Positions 10,153 through 19,136 of a DNA stretch of 64,000 nt are shown one piece after another. The DNA is from Streptomyces sp. P3 (GTDB taxonomy: Bacteria > Actinomycetota > Actinomycetes > Streptomycetales > Streptomycetaceae). Numbering within the stretch: the first letter of the stretch is position 1; every line of letters starts with the position of its first letter. The stretch spans positions 1,860,001 to 1,924,000 of the forward strand of contig JAFEKX020000001.1 of the NCBI GenBank assembly GCA_016893485.2. The letters run 5' to 3'. The notes beneath the pieces were generated by a model. It had not been told where the DNA came from. It made no database searches and saw nothing but the letters and a program-made list of their open reading frames with translations. The translations under genes and the position numbers were made by a program.

Positions 10153-10762
10153 TGCTCGTCCACCCTGGGACGCGCCCCGGGACGACATGGAGTGGCAACA
10201 CTGGCTCACCACCCACGACTTCGGCCAGCTCGCCGTCAACGGACCTTCCGGTGAACCCCCGTTCGTCCAGCCCCTGCACTTCTTCTACGACCCGGAGCGC
10301 GGCGAGGCGATCACCCACCTCGCCCGCCCCAACCCCCTGTTGCCCGCGATGGCGGCGGACCCGCAGGTGGTCCTGAGTGTCGTCGACGACTACGCCTTCA
10401 TCCCCGGCCCCTGGCAGGCGGACCTGGACAGCCCGCCCGAACACGGTGAGCCGACGAGTTTCTACGCGGCGGTCCAACTCCGCTGCATCGCCCACCTGGT
10501 GGACGACCCCGCCGAGCTGGCGACCCTGCTCAACCGCCAGGTCGGGCACTTCCAGCCCGACGGTGGTTCCTCGACGGTCGCGGCGGGCGAGGCGCCGTTC
10601 GGCAGGCTGTTGTCCGGGATCCGGGCCGTGCGGCTCGAAGTGACCGGCGTGCGGGCGAAGTTCAAGTACGCGGGCAAGCGGGTGGCCGGCGTCCAGGACC
10701 GTATCGCGGCGGGGCTCGTGGAGAGGACGGTCCCCGGGACGCGGCGGCGCGGGAGCATCTGA
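10152..10762 (+). CDS. PaiB-type FMN-binding negative transcriptional regulator family (frameshifted)
   Basis: About 203 residues. The true start is the ATG at 10152, giving MLVHPWDAPRDD after a one-base repair near 10166; the family begins this way. Then come LAVNGPSGEPPFVQPLHFFYD, VVDDYAFIPGPW and GIRAVRLEVTGVRAKFK, characteristic of the PaiB/FMN_bind_2 family. PaiB was named as a repressor in Bacillus, but the split-barrel fold points to a flavin enzyme. Start and upstream stop share a base, so it is translationally coupled to the PPOX gene. Confidence 0.85.
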
Positions 10763-10900
10763 TGCGGCGGCGGGGTCGGGGCTGACTTCGGGGCCCACGG
10801 GATTCCACTGCGGGCAGTGCCCTTGCGTCCGGTCGTACGGGGCGTAACATCCGGGGCCCGACTCGGGTGGTCGGAGGAGGAAGGGCGAGGGTGTTGGGGT

Positions 10901-10920
10901 GCCTGGCCGGTTGGCTAGGC
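10901..10920. terminator. hairpin between convergent genes
   Basis: GCCTGGCC and GGCTAGGC form an eight-pair stem with one G-U pair and a four-base loop, between the PaiB-like gene and the convergent DMT gene. It could stop transcription from either side. Confidence 0.4.
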
Positions 10921-10926
10921 GGCCGT

Positions 10927-11910
10927 TCAGCGGCAGGACAGTTCCCTTTCGGGGCCGCCGCTGGCCACCGGCTCGTCGGAGCCCTTCGTGGGGGCCGAGG
11001 ACTGGGCGATGAGCGCGCCCAGCAGGACCACCGCTCCCCGATGATCTGCGGTGCGGAGAGGTGTTCGCCGAGGAGGACCCAGGCCAGGACGGTCGCGATG
11101 ACCGCTTCGAGGCAAGCGACGACGCCCGCGACCTGCGGGGAGAGTCGGCGCACGGAGACGACTCCGGTGACGTACGCCAGGACGGTGGCGATCAGGATGA
11201 TCCAGGCGAGCAGGACGGCGGCCGGGACCGCGGTGCCGTTCATGTGGGCGTCGCCCGCGAGGAGCGACCAGTCCATGGTCCAGGGCCTGGCCACGGCGGT
11301 GAGGACGAGGGTGCCGACGAGCAGGCCGTACGCGATCACGCCGAGCGGGTCGGGGCCTCGTCGCCCGCGTCGCTGCCCTGGTCGGACAGGACGAAGTAGC
11401 CGACCTGGCAGCAGGCGGCGCCGAGCGCGAGCAGCAGTCCCACGGCGTCGAAACTCAGGCCGGACCACACCTCGACGACACAGGCGAGCCCCCGACCGCG
11501 AGGACCACGCCGAGCGCGGCGGCGGCGGGTGACCGGGCGCCGCTGCACGAACCGCACCCAGCCGAGCACGAGGGCGGGTGCGAGGTACTCCACGAGCAGG
11601 GCGACCCCTACGGGTATCCGGGATATCGCGGCGAAGTAGCAGGCCTGGACACCGGCCACGGCGAGCAGCCCGAACCCGAGGAGCAGCGCGGGGCGACGGC
11701 GTACGAGCGCGCGGTGCCCTACGGCGAGGGGCAGCGTCACGAGGGCCGCGCCTGCCACCCGCAGCCACACCACGTGCAGCGGGTCCAGCCCCGCCTCGAT
11801 CAGCGGCTTCGCCGCGACCCCGACCCTCCGAAGGCCAACGCGGAGCCGAGCGCCAGGCCCAGCCCGACGCCCTTGCCGCCTCCGGCCGCACTGCTCTCAG
11901 ACGTTCGCAC
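10927..11910 (-). CDS. EamA/DMT family transporter (multiply frameshifted)
   Basis: About 328 residues of a ten-helix EamA exporter: GLGLALGSALAFGGSG, VVWLRVAGAALVTLPLAVG, CYFAAISRIPVGVALLVEYLA-type motif, then in the second half VAGVVACLEAVIATVLAW and LLGEHLSAPQIIG. The frame changes near 11815, 11500, 11350 and 11035. No strong ribosome site marks the start; GTG at 11910 is chosen because it sits just before the first helix, with another GTG two codons upstream. The substrate is unknown. Confidence 0.78.
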
Positions 11911-12033
11911 GGGCACATGATGGCAGGGGACGACAGCAGCGTCATCCTCGTTGACACCTGTCTCAGCGCGTGGACGGGACCTCACCGGGGGCGGCTCCGC
12001 GCACCAGGGGGCACAGCAGCCGACAGAGGGGGC

Positions 12034-12586
12034 TCAGCAGGCCGTCTCGCCGGCACCTCCGACGTACTCCTCTAAGCGCCCCTCGATCCAGATCAGCACC
12101 TCGGGGACTCGATGCCCGCGCGGTGCAGGACCTCGAGCGCGCGGGACTCGGGGTCCGCGACGATCGCGGCGAGGAGGTCGAGGCCGCGGGCCAGGTCGCC
12201 GTCGCGGAGTGCGGCGCGCTCGCAGGCGTACTCCAGGGCGTCGGCGGCCAGGGGCGACCAGCCCTCCGCCGCAGGTACGACGGGGAGCGCGCCGGAGTCC
12301 TCGACCGTGCCCTGCCAGCGGAGGCCGTAGCCGATGCTGCGCTGGACGAGGTAGCCGAGCAGGCGGGCGATCTGCGGGCCGTCGCCGAAGACGGCGCGTG
12401 CCTCGGGTCGGACTCCAGGAGGCTGTGCAGCAGGTGGGCCGTGTCGATGTGCCGGTCGCCGTCCCGCAGGGCCCGGCGGCGCGCACCGGCGATCACCGCT
12501 GCCAGCTCTGCACTGAGCCTGGCATCGTTGTCCGCGCGGTGGATTCCCTGCTCGCGGGCCGACTGCCTGGGGATACGGGGTTGCAC
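12034..12586 (-). CDS. Clp N-terminal domain protein (frameshifted)
   Basis: About 184 residues. It starts at GTG 12586 and contains two Clp_N-like helical repeats: LAAVIAGARRRALRDGDRHIDTAHLLHSLLESDP and, after frame breaks near 12410 and 12110, a second half with YACERAALRDGDLARGLDLLAAI. Clp_N repeats bind adaptors or degron substrates in ClpA/ClpC, but no AAA+ domain is present, so this is a stand-alone Clp_N protein that could act as a sensor or adaptor. That function is inferred. Confidence 0.72.
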
Positions 12587-12688
12587 TCTCCTACCCCATC
12601 AGTCCCCGCATCGAAGGCATCCCCGGAGGGAAGCATTTCGGCGTCCCACACAGAGTGGACCCGGGGCGACGGAATCTCCTCCTTACGG

Positions 12689-12969
12689 ATGAGATCACGG
12701 CCGTCGACCCCGAGAGGCGCGCGCCGCCCGCCGCGCGCCCCGTACGCAACCGCGCTGCACCCGGCGTACGTCTTTCACGAACGTGGAGAGCAGGTGCTGG
12801 CTGGTGGCATTGCCGGCGGTCGACGAGGCAGTACGTGTACCGGGTGTACGCCCCGGAGGACGCGCTGCTCGCCGACCTGTTCTGGGACGCCTGGCACTGC
12901 CCGACGACGAGTGCCCACCCGCGCGCGTGGGACCTGTTCGACGCGGCGGTCATACGACGGGTGAGCTGA
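12689..12969 (+). CDS. hypothetical protein (frameshifted, uncertain)
   Basis: A weak candidate of about 93 residues. The convincing part is the C-terminal half, QYVYRVYAPEDALLADLF then WDAWHCP, with strong GC3 bias. The ATG at 12689 would supply a basic, proline-rich start in the neighbouring frame, requiring a one-base repair near 12825. No ribosome site is visible. No family was recognised. Confidence 0.4.
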
Positions 12970-13081
12970 GCCGCACGACGCGGCTGGTGCGCACAATTCC
13001 TGACGGTTCATCAGTATTGAATGTTGCGCGTCCTGCGGCTACGTTCCGCGACACCGTAGCCCGATACGAAGAGGTGGTCGC

Positions 13082-13510
13082 ATGGCCGAAATCAGCGCGG
13101 AGGCCCGCATCGAGGCCCCGGCCGAGAAGGTGTGGGCTCAACTCACGGACTGGTCCGCGTACGGCGAGTGGAACGCGACCCACACCAACTTCCCCAAGGG
13201 CGGCCCGGACGTCCTCGCGGTGGGCAGGACATTCCAGGAGAACATGAAGCTGATGGGCTTCCCCGCGGAGGTCGAGTGGACCATCGAGGAGGTGGAACCG
13301 GCCCGGGTGTTCGCCATCCGCGGCAAGGGCCCGATGGCCGTGAACGTCGCCACGCGCTACACGCTCACGCCCGACGGCGACGCCACGACGGTCCGGATCG
13401 ACGGTGAGTTCACGGGTGCGGCGGTGTCGTTGATGGCGGGCAAACTGAAGGACTCGGGTACGGCTGCCCTGAACGAGTCGCTGCGCAAACTGGCCGGGCT
13501 GGTGGCCTGA
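13082..13510 (+). CDS. SRPBCC (polyketide cyclase/dehydrase-like) protein
   Basis: Intact, 142 residues, with GAGG upstream of ATG 13082. The START/SRPBCC fold is indicated by EARIEAPAEKVWAQLTDWSAYGEWN at the N-terminus, WTIEEVEPARVFAI in the middle, and the long C-terminal helix with LKDSGTAALNESLRKLAGLV. These proteins form a deep ligand pocket for hydrophobic molecules. The ligand and any enzymatic role are unknown. It stands alone and ends in a strong bidirectional hairpin. Confidence 0.88.
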   Translation: MAEISAEARIEAPAEKVWAQLTDWSAYGEWNATHTNFPKGGPDVLAVGRTFQENMKLMGFPAEVEWTIEEVEPARVFAIRGKGPMAVNVATRYTLTPDGDATTVRIDGEFTGAAVSLMAGKLKDSGTAALNESLRKLAGLVA

Positions 13511-13552
13511 GGAACGCGCCGGGGCACCGCAGGAACGGGAACGCGCACAGGG

Positions 13553-13585
13553 AAGGCGCCCCACGGAAGTTCCGTGTGGCGCCTT
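13553..13585. terminator. bidirectional terminator hairpin
   Basis: AAGGCGCC and CACGGAA pair with TTCCGTG and GGCGCCTT around a central G, giving a 15-pair stem with one internal C/T mismatch, between the convergent SRPBCC and PadR genes. Confidence 0.75.
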
Positions 13586-13615
13586 GGCCTGCCACCTCTT
13601 CCGACCCCGAGGACA

Positions 13616-14262
13616 TCAGTCCTCGTCGGCCAGGATCAGGTACAGCTTCTTGCGGGCGTCGTTGATGACGGTCAGCGCCTTCTCGCGCTGCTCCTTGCTG
13701 CCGGTCTTCCAGACCTGGCCGAAGGCCTCCATCAGACCGAACCCGGCCTGGCGGATCTCGCTGAGGGCCTCCCAGTCGACACCGGGAAGCCTCTTCCCAA
13801 GGTGCGTCCGGCCTTCCTCTGCGGCGGTTCGACCCGCCTCGGTGAGGGCGAAGAGCTTCTTGCCGCCCTCCGACTCACTGGCGATCAGGCCCTCGTCCTC
13901 CAGCAGCTGCAGGTTGGGGTAGACCGAGCCGGGGCTCGGCTTCCACGCGCCGCCGCTGCGCTCGGCGATCTCCTGGATCATCTCGTAGCCGTGCATCGGC
14001 CGGTCCTTCAGGAGGGCCAGGATCGACGCGCGTACGTCACCGCGCCGCGCCCTGCCGCCCCTCGGGCCGCCGCGCCCTCGTCCACCCCAGGGGCCGGGAC
14101 CGAAGCCCGGTCGAATCCGGGGCCTCCGCCGGGCCCACCCGGGCCACCGGGCCCGAAGGGACCGAAAGCCCCACGCCGCCCGTCAGGGCCACCCCGACCG
14201 CGCCGGGAGAAGCCGTCCTGTCCATGTCCACGCTCGTATCCGTGGGTACGCATCGCCATCAC
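13616..14262 (-). CDS. PadR family regulator with Gly/Pro-rich N-terminus (frameshifted)
   Basis: About 215 residues. The start is near 14262-14256 (MAMRTHGYERGHG). An N-terminal tail of some 60 residues is rich in Gly, Pro and Arg (for example FGPFGPGGPGGPGGG). A frame shift near 14090-14030 leads into the PadR winged helix: RPMHGYEMIQEIAER, PSPGSVYPNLQLLEDEGLI, then a C-terminal dimerisation helix. PadR regulators respond to phenolics or drugs; the ligand here is unknown. The palindrome CGATATATCG in front of the gene is a likely autoregulatory site. Confidence 0.82.
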
Positions 14263-14296
14263 TCCATTCCATCGTTGATCTGTCGCGATGCGTCAA

Positions 14297-14306
14297 CGAT
14301 ATATCG
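14297..14306. promoter_or_regulatory. palindrome CGATATATCG upstream of padR
   Basis: A perfect 10-base AT-centred palindrome 35 bases before the PadR start, in otherwise GC-rich DNA. PadR regulators commonly bind ATAT-centred palindromes, so this is the best candidate operator. Confidence 0.5.
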
Positions 14307-14442
14307 GAACTGTTCGGATGACAACCCCCTTCCGACGCCGTCGCCCAGGACGACTTCGAACGGCTTCGAAGTCCTTCCCGCGCCGCCCACCCGCCGCGTT
14401 GACTGGCCATGGCGGCCCGACAACCAACCCAGGGAGTACGTG

Positions 14443-14606
14443 ATGAGGATGTGGAAGCGCGCGGGCATCGCGGCCCTGCTGACCGCGGCGATGGTCGGCA
14501 TCGTGACCCCGGCGGCGTCGGCCGCCCCCATGCCATGGGAGACCAGCACGGTCACCCCCGCTGTGCGGGCCGCCCTGCTATCAGTAGGAACGCTTCGGCG
14601 TGGTAG
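14443..14606 (+). CDS. small exported peptide (uncertain)
   Basis: ATG 14443 opens MRMWKRAGIAALLTAA, a basic start and hydrophobic core ending in PAASAAP, a good signal peptidase I site near residue 29. The mature part would be short. The literal frame runs on to 14754 inside the opposite-strand thioesterase gene, which is improbable; a one-base repair near 14570 would end it at TAG 14604-14606. It may be the head of a larger secreted protein lost by deletion. Confidence 0.4.
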
Positions 14607-14615
14607 CCCCGCGCG

Positions 14616-15077
14616 TCACGCCCGGCGGCGCCGCACGCTCCAGTCGAACGCGCCCCGGCACACCACGTTGCCCGTGGCGTCGGTGATCTCGGCGTGGGTG
14701 GAGAAGCGGGCCCGGTCGGTCCTGCCGGACAGCAGGGGGCCCAGCGCGGCGTAGGCGTCGATGTCGAGGTGGCAGACGGCTCGGAGACGGCCGCGGGCCG
14801 GGGCCAGGAACTCCACGGTCGCCGAGGCGCCGAGGGGGATGACCCCGTCGAAGTCGCCAGGGGTCTCGCTCGCCGCGATGATCGCGCACAGGCCCGCCGC
14901 GTCGAGCAGGGCGACGAGGCCGCTGGAGTGGAGGGAACCGATGACGTTGGTCAGGGACTCCGGTACCTCCGCGGTGATCTCGGCCTCGCCGTCCGCGGCC
15001 CGCACCACCTGGATGCCGGCGGTGCGGTGGGCCGGAACGGGCTCCAACAGGGTGCGGGCCAGTGCCGTGACGTCCAT
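14616..15077 (-). CDS. PaaI-type hotdog thioesterase
   Basis: Intact, 153 residues. The hotdog fold is suggested by NVIGSLHSSGLVALLDAAG (residues about 45-63), which corresponds to the helix and active-site region of PaaI/DUF4442 thioesterases, followed by strands ASATVEFLAPARGRL and ARFSTHAEITDATGNVV. Such enzymes hydrolyse acyl-CoA thioesters. It lies downstream of kup in the same direction with a 66-base gap; no functional link is evident. Confidence 0.78.
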   Translation of the reverse strand: MDVTALARTLLEPVPAHRTAGIQVVRAADGEAEITAEVPESLTNVIGSLHSSGLVALLDAAGLCAIIAASETPGDFDGVIPLGASATVEFLAPARGRLRAVCHLDIDAYAALGPLLSGRTDRARFSTHAEITDATGNVVCRGAFDWSVRRRRA

Positions 15078-15143
15078 GGGCGCAGGCTCGCACGCGGTCG
15101 CGGCGCCCGAGGGGGCTCCCCGCGACCGTGCGGGAAGTCCCGG

Positions 15144-17112
15144 TTACACCTCGATGTGCCAGCCCATGATGACCGTACGGTCGCGGGGCAGGCCGAAGTG
15201 TTCGGCGGCGTCGGCCGTGATGTGGGACGTGGCGATGAACAGGCGTTTGCGCCAGGGGGCCATCGTCGGGGCCTCGCCGCGCCGTAGCTCGATGGTGGAC
15301 AGGAAGTAGGACGCCTGGTCGAGGTGGAGCGGGCCCTCGGTCTCGGCGGGATCGATCAGGGCCAGGGTGCCGGGCACGTCCGGTGTCTCCATGTAGCCGA
15401 AGCGGCCGGTGACATGGATGATCCCGTCGTCCGCGTAGCCGAGGCCGTCGACGACGATGCGCCGGTCGAGCAGGACGCGCGGGACGGGCTCGGTCTCGAT
15501 GGACAGGATCACGACCTGTTCGTGCCGTACGTGGTTGCGTTCCACGTTGGCACGCATGGCGAGGGGCGCCGTCTGCTTGCCCCGGTTGAGGAAGACCGCC
15601 GTGCCGGGAACCTGGATCACCGGCCGCTCCCCGCTGCGGAGTTGGTCGACGAACTCGCGCAACGAGCCCTCGTGGTCGGCGCGTTCGGCGGTGACGACCT
15701 CGCGCCCGCGCTGCCAGGTCGTCATGACGGTGAACGCGGTGAGGCCGATCAGCAGCGGCAGCCACGCGCCGTGCACGAGCTTGGTCAGGTTGGCCGCGAC
15801 GAACAGCAGGTCCACGGTGAGCAGCAGGGTCGCGCCGGTCGCGATCAGCCACACGGGTGTGTGCCACTTCGCGCGGGCCACGTAGAAGAACAGCAGGGTG
15901 GTGATGGTGATCGTGCCGGTGACCGCCATGCCGAACGCGAAGGCCAGCGCCGCCGAGCTGCGGAAGGCGAAGACCAGGGTGAGGACGGAGACCATCAGCA
16001 GCCAGTTGATCCAGGGGACGTAGATCTGGCCGATGGTGGACTCGGAGGTGTGGGCGATCCGCAGGCGCGGGAGGTAGCCGAGCTGGGCGGCCTGGGAGGC
16101 GACGGAGTACGCGCCGGTGATCACGGCCTGGGAGGCGATCACGGTGGCCGCCGTGGCGAGCAGGACCATCGGCCAGCGTCCCCAGTGCGGCACGAGCAGG
16201 AAGAACGGGCTGCTGATGTTGGCCGGGTCGTCGAGGATCAGCGCGCCCTGGCCGAGGTAGCTCAGGACGCAGGCGGGGAAGACGAGGAACATCCAGCCGC
16301 GGGTGATGGCGCGGCGGCCGAAGTGCCCCATGTCCGCGTAGAGGGCCTCGGCGCCGGTGACCGCGAGGACCACCGCCGCGAGCGCGAAGAAGGCCGTACC
16401 GAAGTGGCCGAACAGGAAGCCCAGGGCGTAGCTCGGCCACAACGCCCGCAGGATGCCCGGGTGTTCGGTGATGCCGACGACACCGCAGGCGCCGGTCGCC
16501 GTGAACCAGGCGATCATGACCGGCCCGAACACCCGGCCCACCGCGGCGGTTCCCCTGCGCTGCACCAGGAACAGCACCACGATGATCACGGCGGTGATGG
16601 GCACGACCGCGCTGCCCAGGGACGGTTCGACGACCTTGAGTCCCTCGACCGCGGACAGCACCGAGATCGCCGGGGTGATCATGCTGTCGCCGAAGAACAG
16701 CGACGCGCCGAAGATGCCGAGGCCGGTCAGGACGACGGCGGCCCGACCGCCCCGCTCCGAACTCCAGCGCCGCAGCAGGGTGATGAGCGCCATGATGCCG
16801 CCCTCGCCCTCGTTGTCGGCGCGCATCGCCAGCAGCACATAGGTGACCGTGACGATGATCATCACCGACCAGAACACCAGGAGACCACGCCGTACACGTT
16901 CTGCGTGCTGACCGGGACGGGGTGCGGGTCGCCCGGGTTGAACACGGTCTGCAGGGTGTAGATCGGGCTGGTGCCGATGTCTCCGAAGACCACGCCGAGC
17001 GCACCGACCACCACCGCGAGCCGTACGGCGTCCCGCGCGCCCCGTGACGGGCTTCCGGTGGCCCCGGCGCGGGCGCCTCGTCCGCCTCGGTCCCGTGTCC
17101 ACGGTCGGCCAT
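15144..17112 (-). CDS. kup: Kup/TrkD potassium uptake transporter (frameshifted)
   Basis: About 656 residues, normal for Kup. The N-terminus is a hydrophilic tail ([16 protein letters not shown]), then the family signature [19 protein letters not shown]. About twelve membrane segments follow, including [19 protein letters not shown] and GQGALIL, and a soluble C-terminal domain ends [13 protein letters not shown]. Frame breaks near 17040 and 16880 affect only the N-terminal 80 codons. Kup imports K+ with protons at moderate affinity. With the kdp operon, CPA1 antiporter and an APC/KUP-like permease further right, this part of the chromosome is rich in monovalent-cation transport. Confidence 0.93.
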
Positions 17113-17302
17113 GGTGTTCCTCCTCGTCGTGGACCGCGGTGCCGCGGGCCCGGTGCGTCGGGGCGGACATTACCCATGCGCCGGGGCGATCGCCGGTAGG
17201 TGTGTGCCGCTTCACCTCGAACCGCGTCGCCGTCCCGCCGCCCGTGTGCGAGTCGGTCCAGTGACCGTGAATTGGCCTTGGGCCGGGAGGTCGCGGCGCG
17301 GC

Positions 17303-17314
17303 TAGCGTCGCCGT
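17303..17314 (+). promoter_or_regulatory. -10 box for leaderless phzF-like mRNA
   Basis: TAGCGT at 17303-17308 ends six bases before the ATG at 17315, leaving room only for a start point at or next to the ATG. No ribosome site is present, which fits leaderless translation, common in Streptomyces. Confidence 0.45.
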
Positions 17315-18124
17315 ATGCGGATCCGAATCGTCGACGCCTTCACCGACCGCCCCTTCGCCGGCAATCCGGCCGGGGTGCTGCTCCTCGACGCCTTCCCGGC
17401 GGACGCGTGGCTCCAGCGGGTCGCGCTGGAGGTGAACCACGCCGAGACGGCGTTCGCGCACCGGCTGCCCGAAGGCGGGGACGCCGACTGGGCGTTGCGG
17501 TGGTTCACGCCGGCGACGGAGGTCGCGCTGTGCGGGCACGCGACCCTCGCGACGGCCCATGTGCTGCACACCACCGGCGCCCACGAGGGCCCCGTCCGGT
17601 TCGCGACGCGCAGCGGGGTGCTCAGCGCCACGCCGGCCGAGGACGGGTCGATCACGCTGGACTTCCCGACCGCCCCGCTCACGCCCGTCGAGATCCCGGA
17701 CGGCCTCGCCGAGGCGCTGGGTGCGGAGCCGCTGACCGCGTTCGACACCGGCCCGGACATCGGGGACCTCGTCGTCGAACTCGCCGACGAGAAGACCGTC
17801 GTGGGACTCGCACCGGACCTCAGGGCACTCGGCGCCGCGTCCGAGCGCGGCATCATCGCGACCGCCCGGGCCCAAGACCCCGGCGGGGGCTACGACTTCG
17901 TGTCGCGGTGCTTCTTCCCGAACATCGGGATCGACGAGGACCCGGTCACCGGCAGCGCGCACACGGCACTCGCGCCGTACTGGTCCGAGCGGCTCGGCGG
18001 CACGGTCCTCACCGGGCTCCAGGCCTCGCCGCGCTCCGGGCGGGTGCGTACCGAACTGCGGGGCGGGCGGACCCTGTTGACCGGCAGGGCGGTCACGGTC
18101 GTGGACGGCGAGCTGCTGGTCTGA
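17315..18124 (+). CDS. PhzF family isomerase
   Basis: Intact, 269 residues. [21 protein letters not shown] at the start, the catalytic Glu in NHAETAF near residue 43, [10 protein letters not shown] near 73, and [13 protein letters not shown] near 208 are the signature positions of the PhzF/diaminopimelate epimerase-like fold. PhzF itself isomerises a phenazine precursor, but no other phenazine genes are here, so the substrate is probably different. It is convergent with the CPBP gene. Confidence 0.9.
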   Translation: MRIRIVDAFTDRPFAGNPAGVLLLDAFPADAWLQRVALEVNHAETAFAHRLPEGGDADWALRWFTPATEVALCGHATLATAHVLHTTGAHEGPVRFATRSGVLSATPAEDGSITLDFPTAPLTPVEIPDGLAEALGAEPLTAFDTGPDIGDLVVELADEKTVVGLAPDLRALGAASERGIIATARAQDPGGGYDFVSRCFFPNIGIDEDPVTGSAHTALAPYWSERLGGTVLTGLQASPRSGRVRTELRGGRTLLTGRAVTVVDGELLV

Positions 18125-18152
18125 GCCGCAACAGGCGTGCCCTGTAAGGGTG

Positions 18153-18952
18153 TTATGCGGTGGGCAGCCAGCCCACCTTGCCGGCGAGCAGTGCGTAGCC
18201 GACGAACGCCCCGATGTCGAGCAGGGAATGCGCCACCACCAGGGGACCCACGCGGCCCCAGCGCCGGTACAGGTAGACGAAGACCACGCCCATCACCATG
18301 TTGCCGATGAAGCCGCCGATGCCCTGGTAGAGGTGGTAGCTGCCGCGCAGTACGGAACTGGCCACCAGCGCGGTGCCCGGTGTCCAGCCCAACTGGCCCA
18401 GCCTGCGCAGCAGATAGCCCACCACGATCACCTCTTCGAGGATCGCGTTCTGCATCGCGGAGAGGATCAGGACGGGGTATTTCCACCAGACGTCGGGCAG
18501 CGCCTCCGGCACCACCGTGAGGTTGAAGCCCAGGCCACGTGCGGCCAGGTAGAAGGCGATTCCGGTGGAGCCGATGACCGCCGCGACGCCCGCTCCGCGC
18601 CCCAGGTCGGGCCAGGGGCGGGTGCGGTCGAAGCCGATCGTGCGCAGGCTCTCGCCCTCCCGCAGGAGGAAGTGGGCGACGAGGGCGATAGGGACGAGCG
18701 CCGACGCGATTCCGAACAGCTGCCAGGCCAGATCAAGCCAGGGACGGCCCGGCGCGGCCGAGGCGTTGAGGGTGGCCGCCTGGTCCTTGAGACCCCCGGT
18801 TTGGTGACCGATCCGACAAAGCTGATCAGGGCGGACACTCCGCTCGCACCGAGCGAAAGCCCCAGAACGAGCAGCGCCTCGGACCGGAGAATCCGCCGTG
18901 TGGGCCGCTCCAGCGGAAAAGTTTCGGCCACCTGCCCTGCCTCCACCTGCAC
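18153..18952 (-). CDS. CPBP family membrane protein (frameshifted)
   Basis: About 266 residues with several membrane segments. The start [20 protein letters not shown] is followed by the first helix; one base is lost near 18800. The CPBP (Abi) signature appears as [16 protein letters not shown] and [12 protein letters not shown]. In active CPBP proteases the first motif is EExxxR; here the Arg position is Val, so protease activity is doubtful. Roles of such variants in Streptomyces are unknown. Confidence 0.8.
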
Positions 18953-19136
18953 ACCTGCCTTCAGTTCGGAAATCCCGCCTCATGCCCATCTTCGCCCCGC
19001 TAGGGTCTCGAAAGAACTTACGAAGATCGTGCGTGACAGGCCGTTGGGGGACGGACGCCGTACGGGGCGAACCTCCCCATGTCTGCCATACGGCCGTATA
19101 CCGGCACGAGGTTCAACAGGGAGGGGCACCACCGTC

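Noticed and set aside
15324..16961. Open frame of 545 codons on the plus strand
   Set aside because: Antisense to kup; strongly biased composition (Gly, Asp, Arg, Gln, His) and no recognisable domain.
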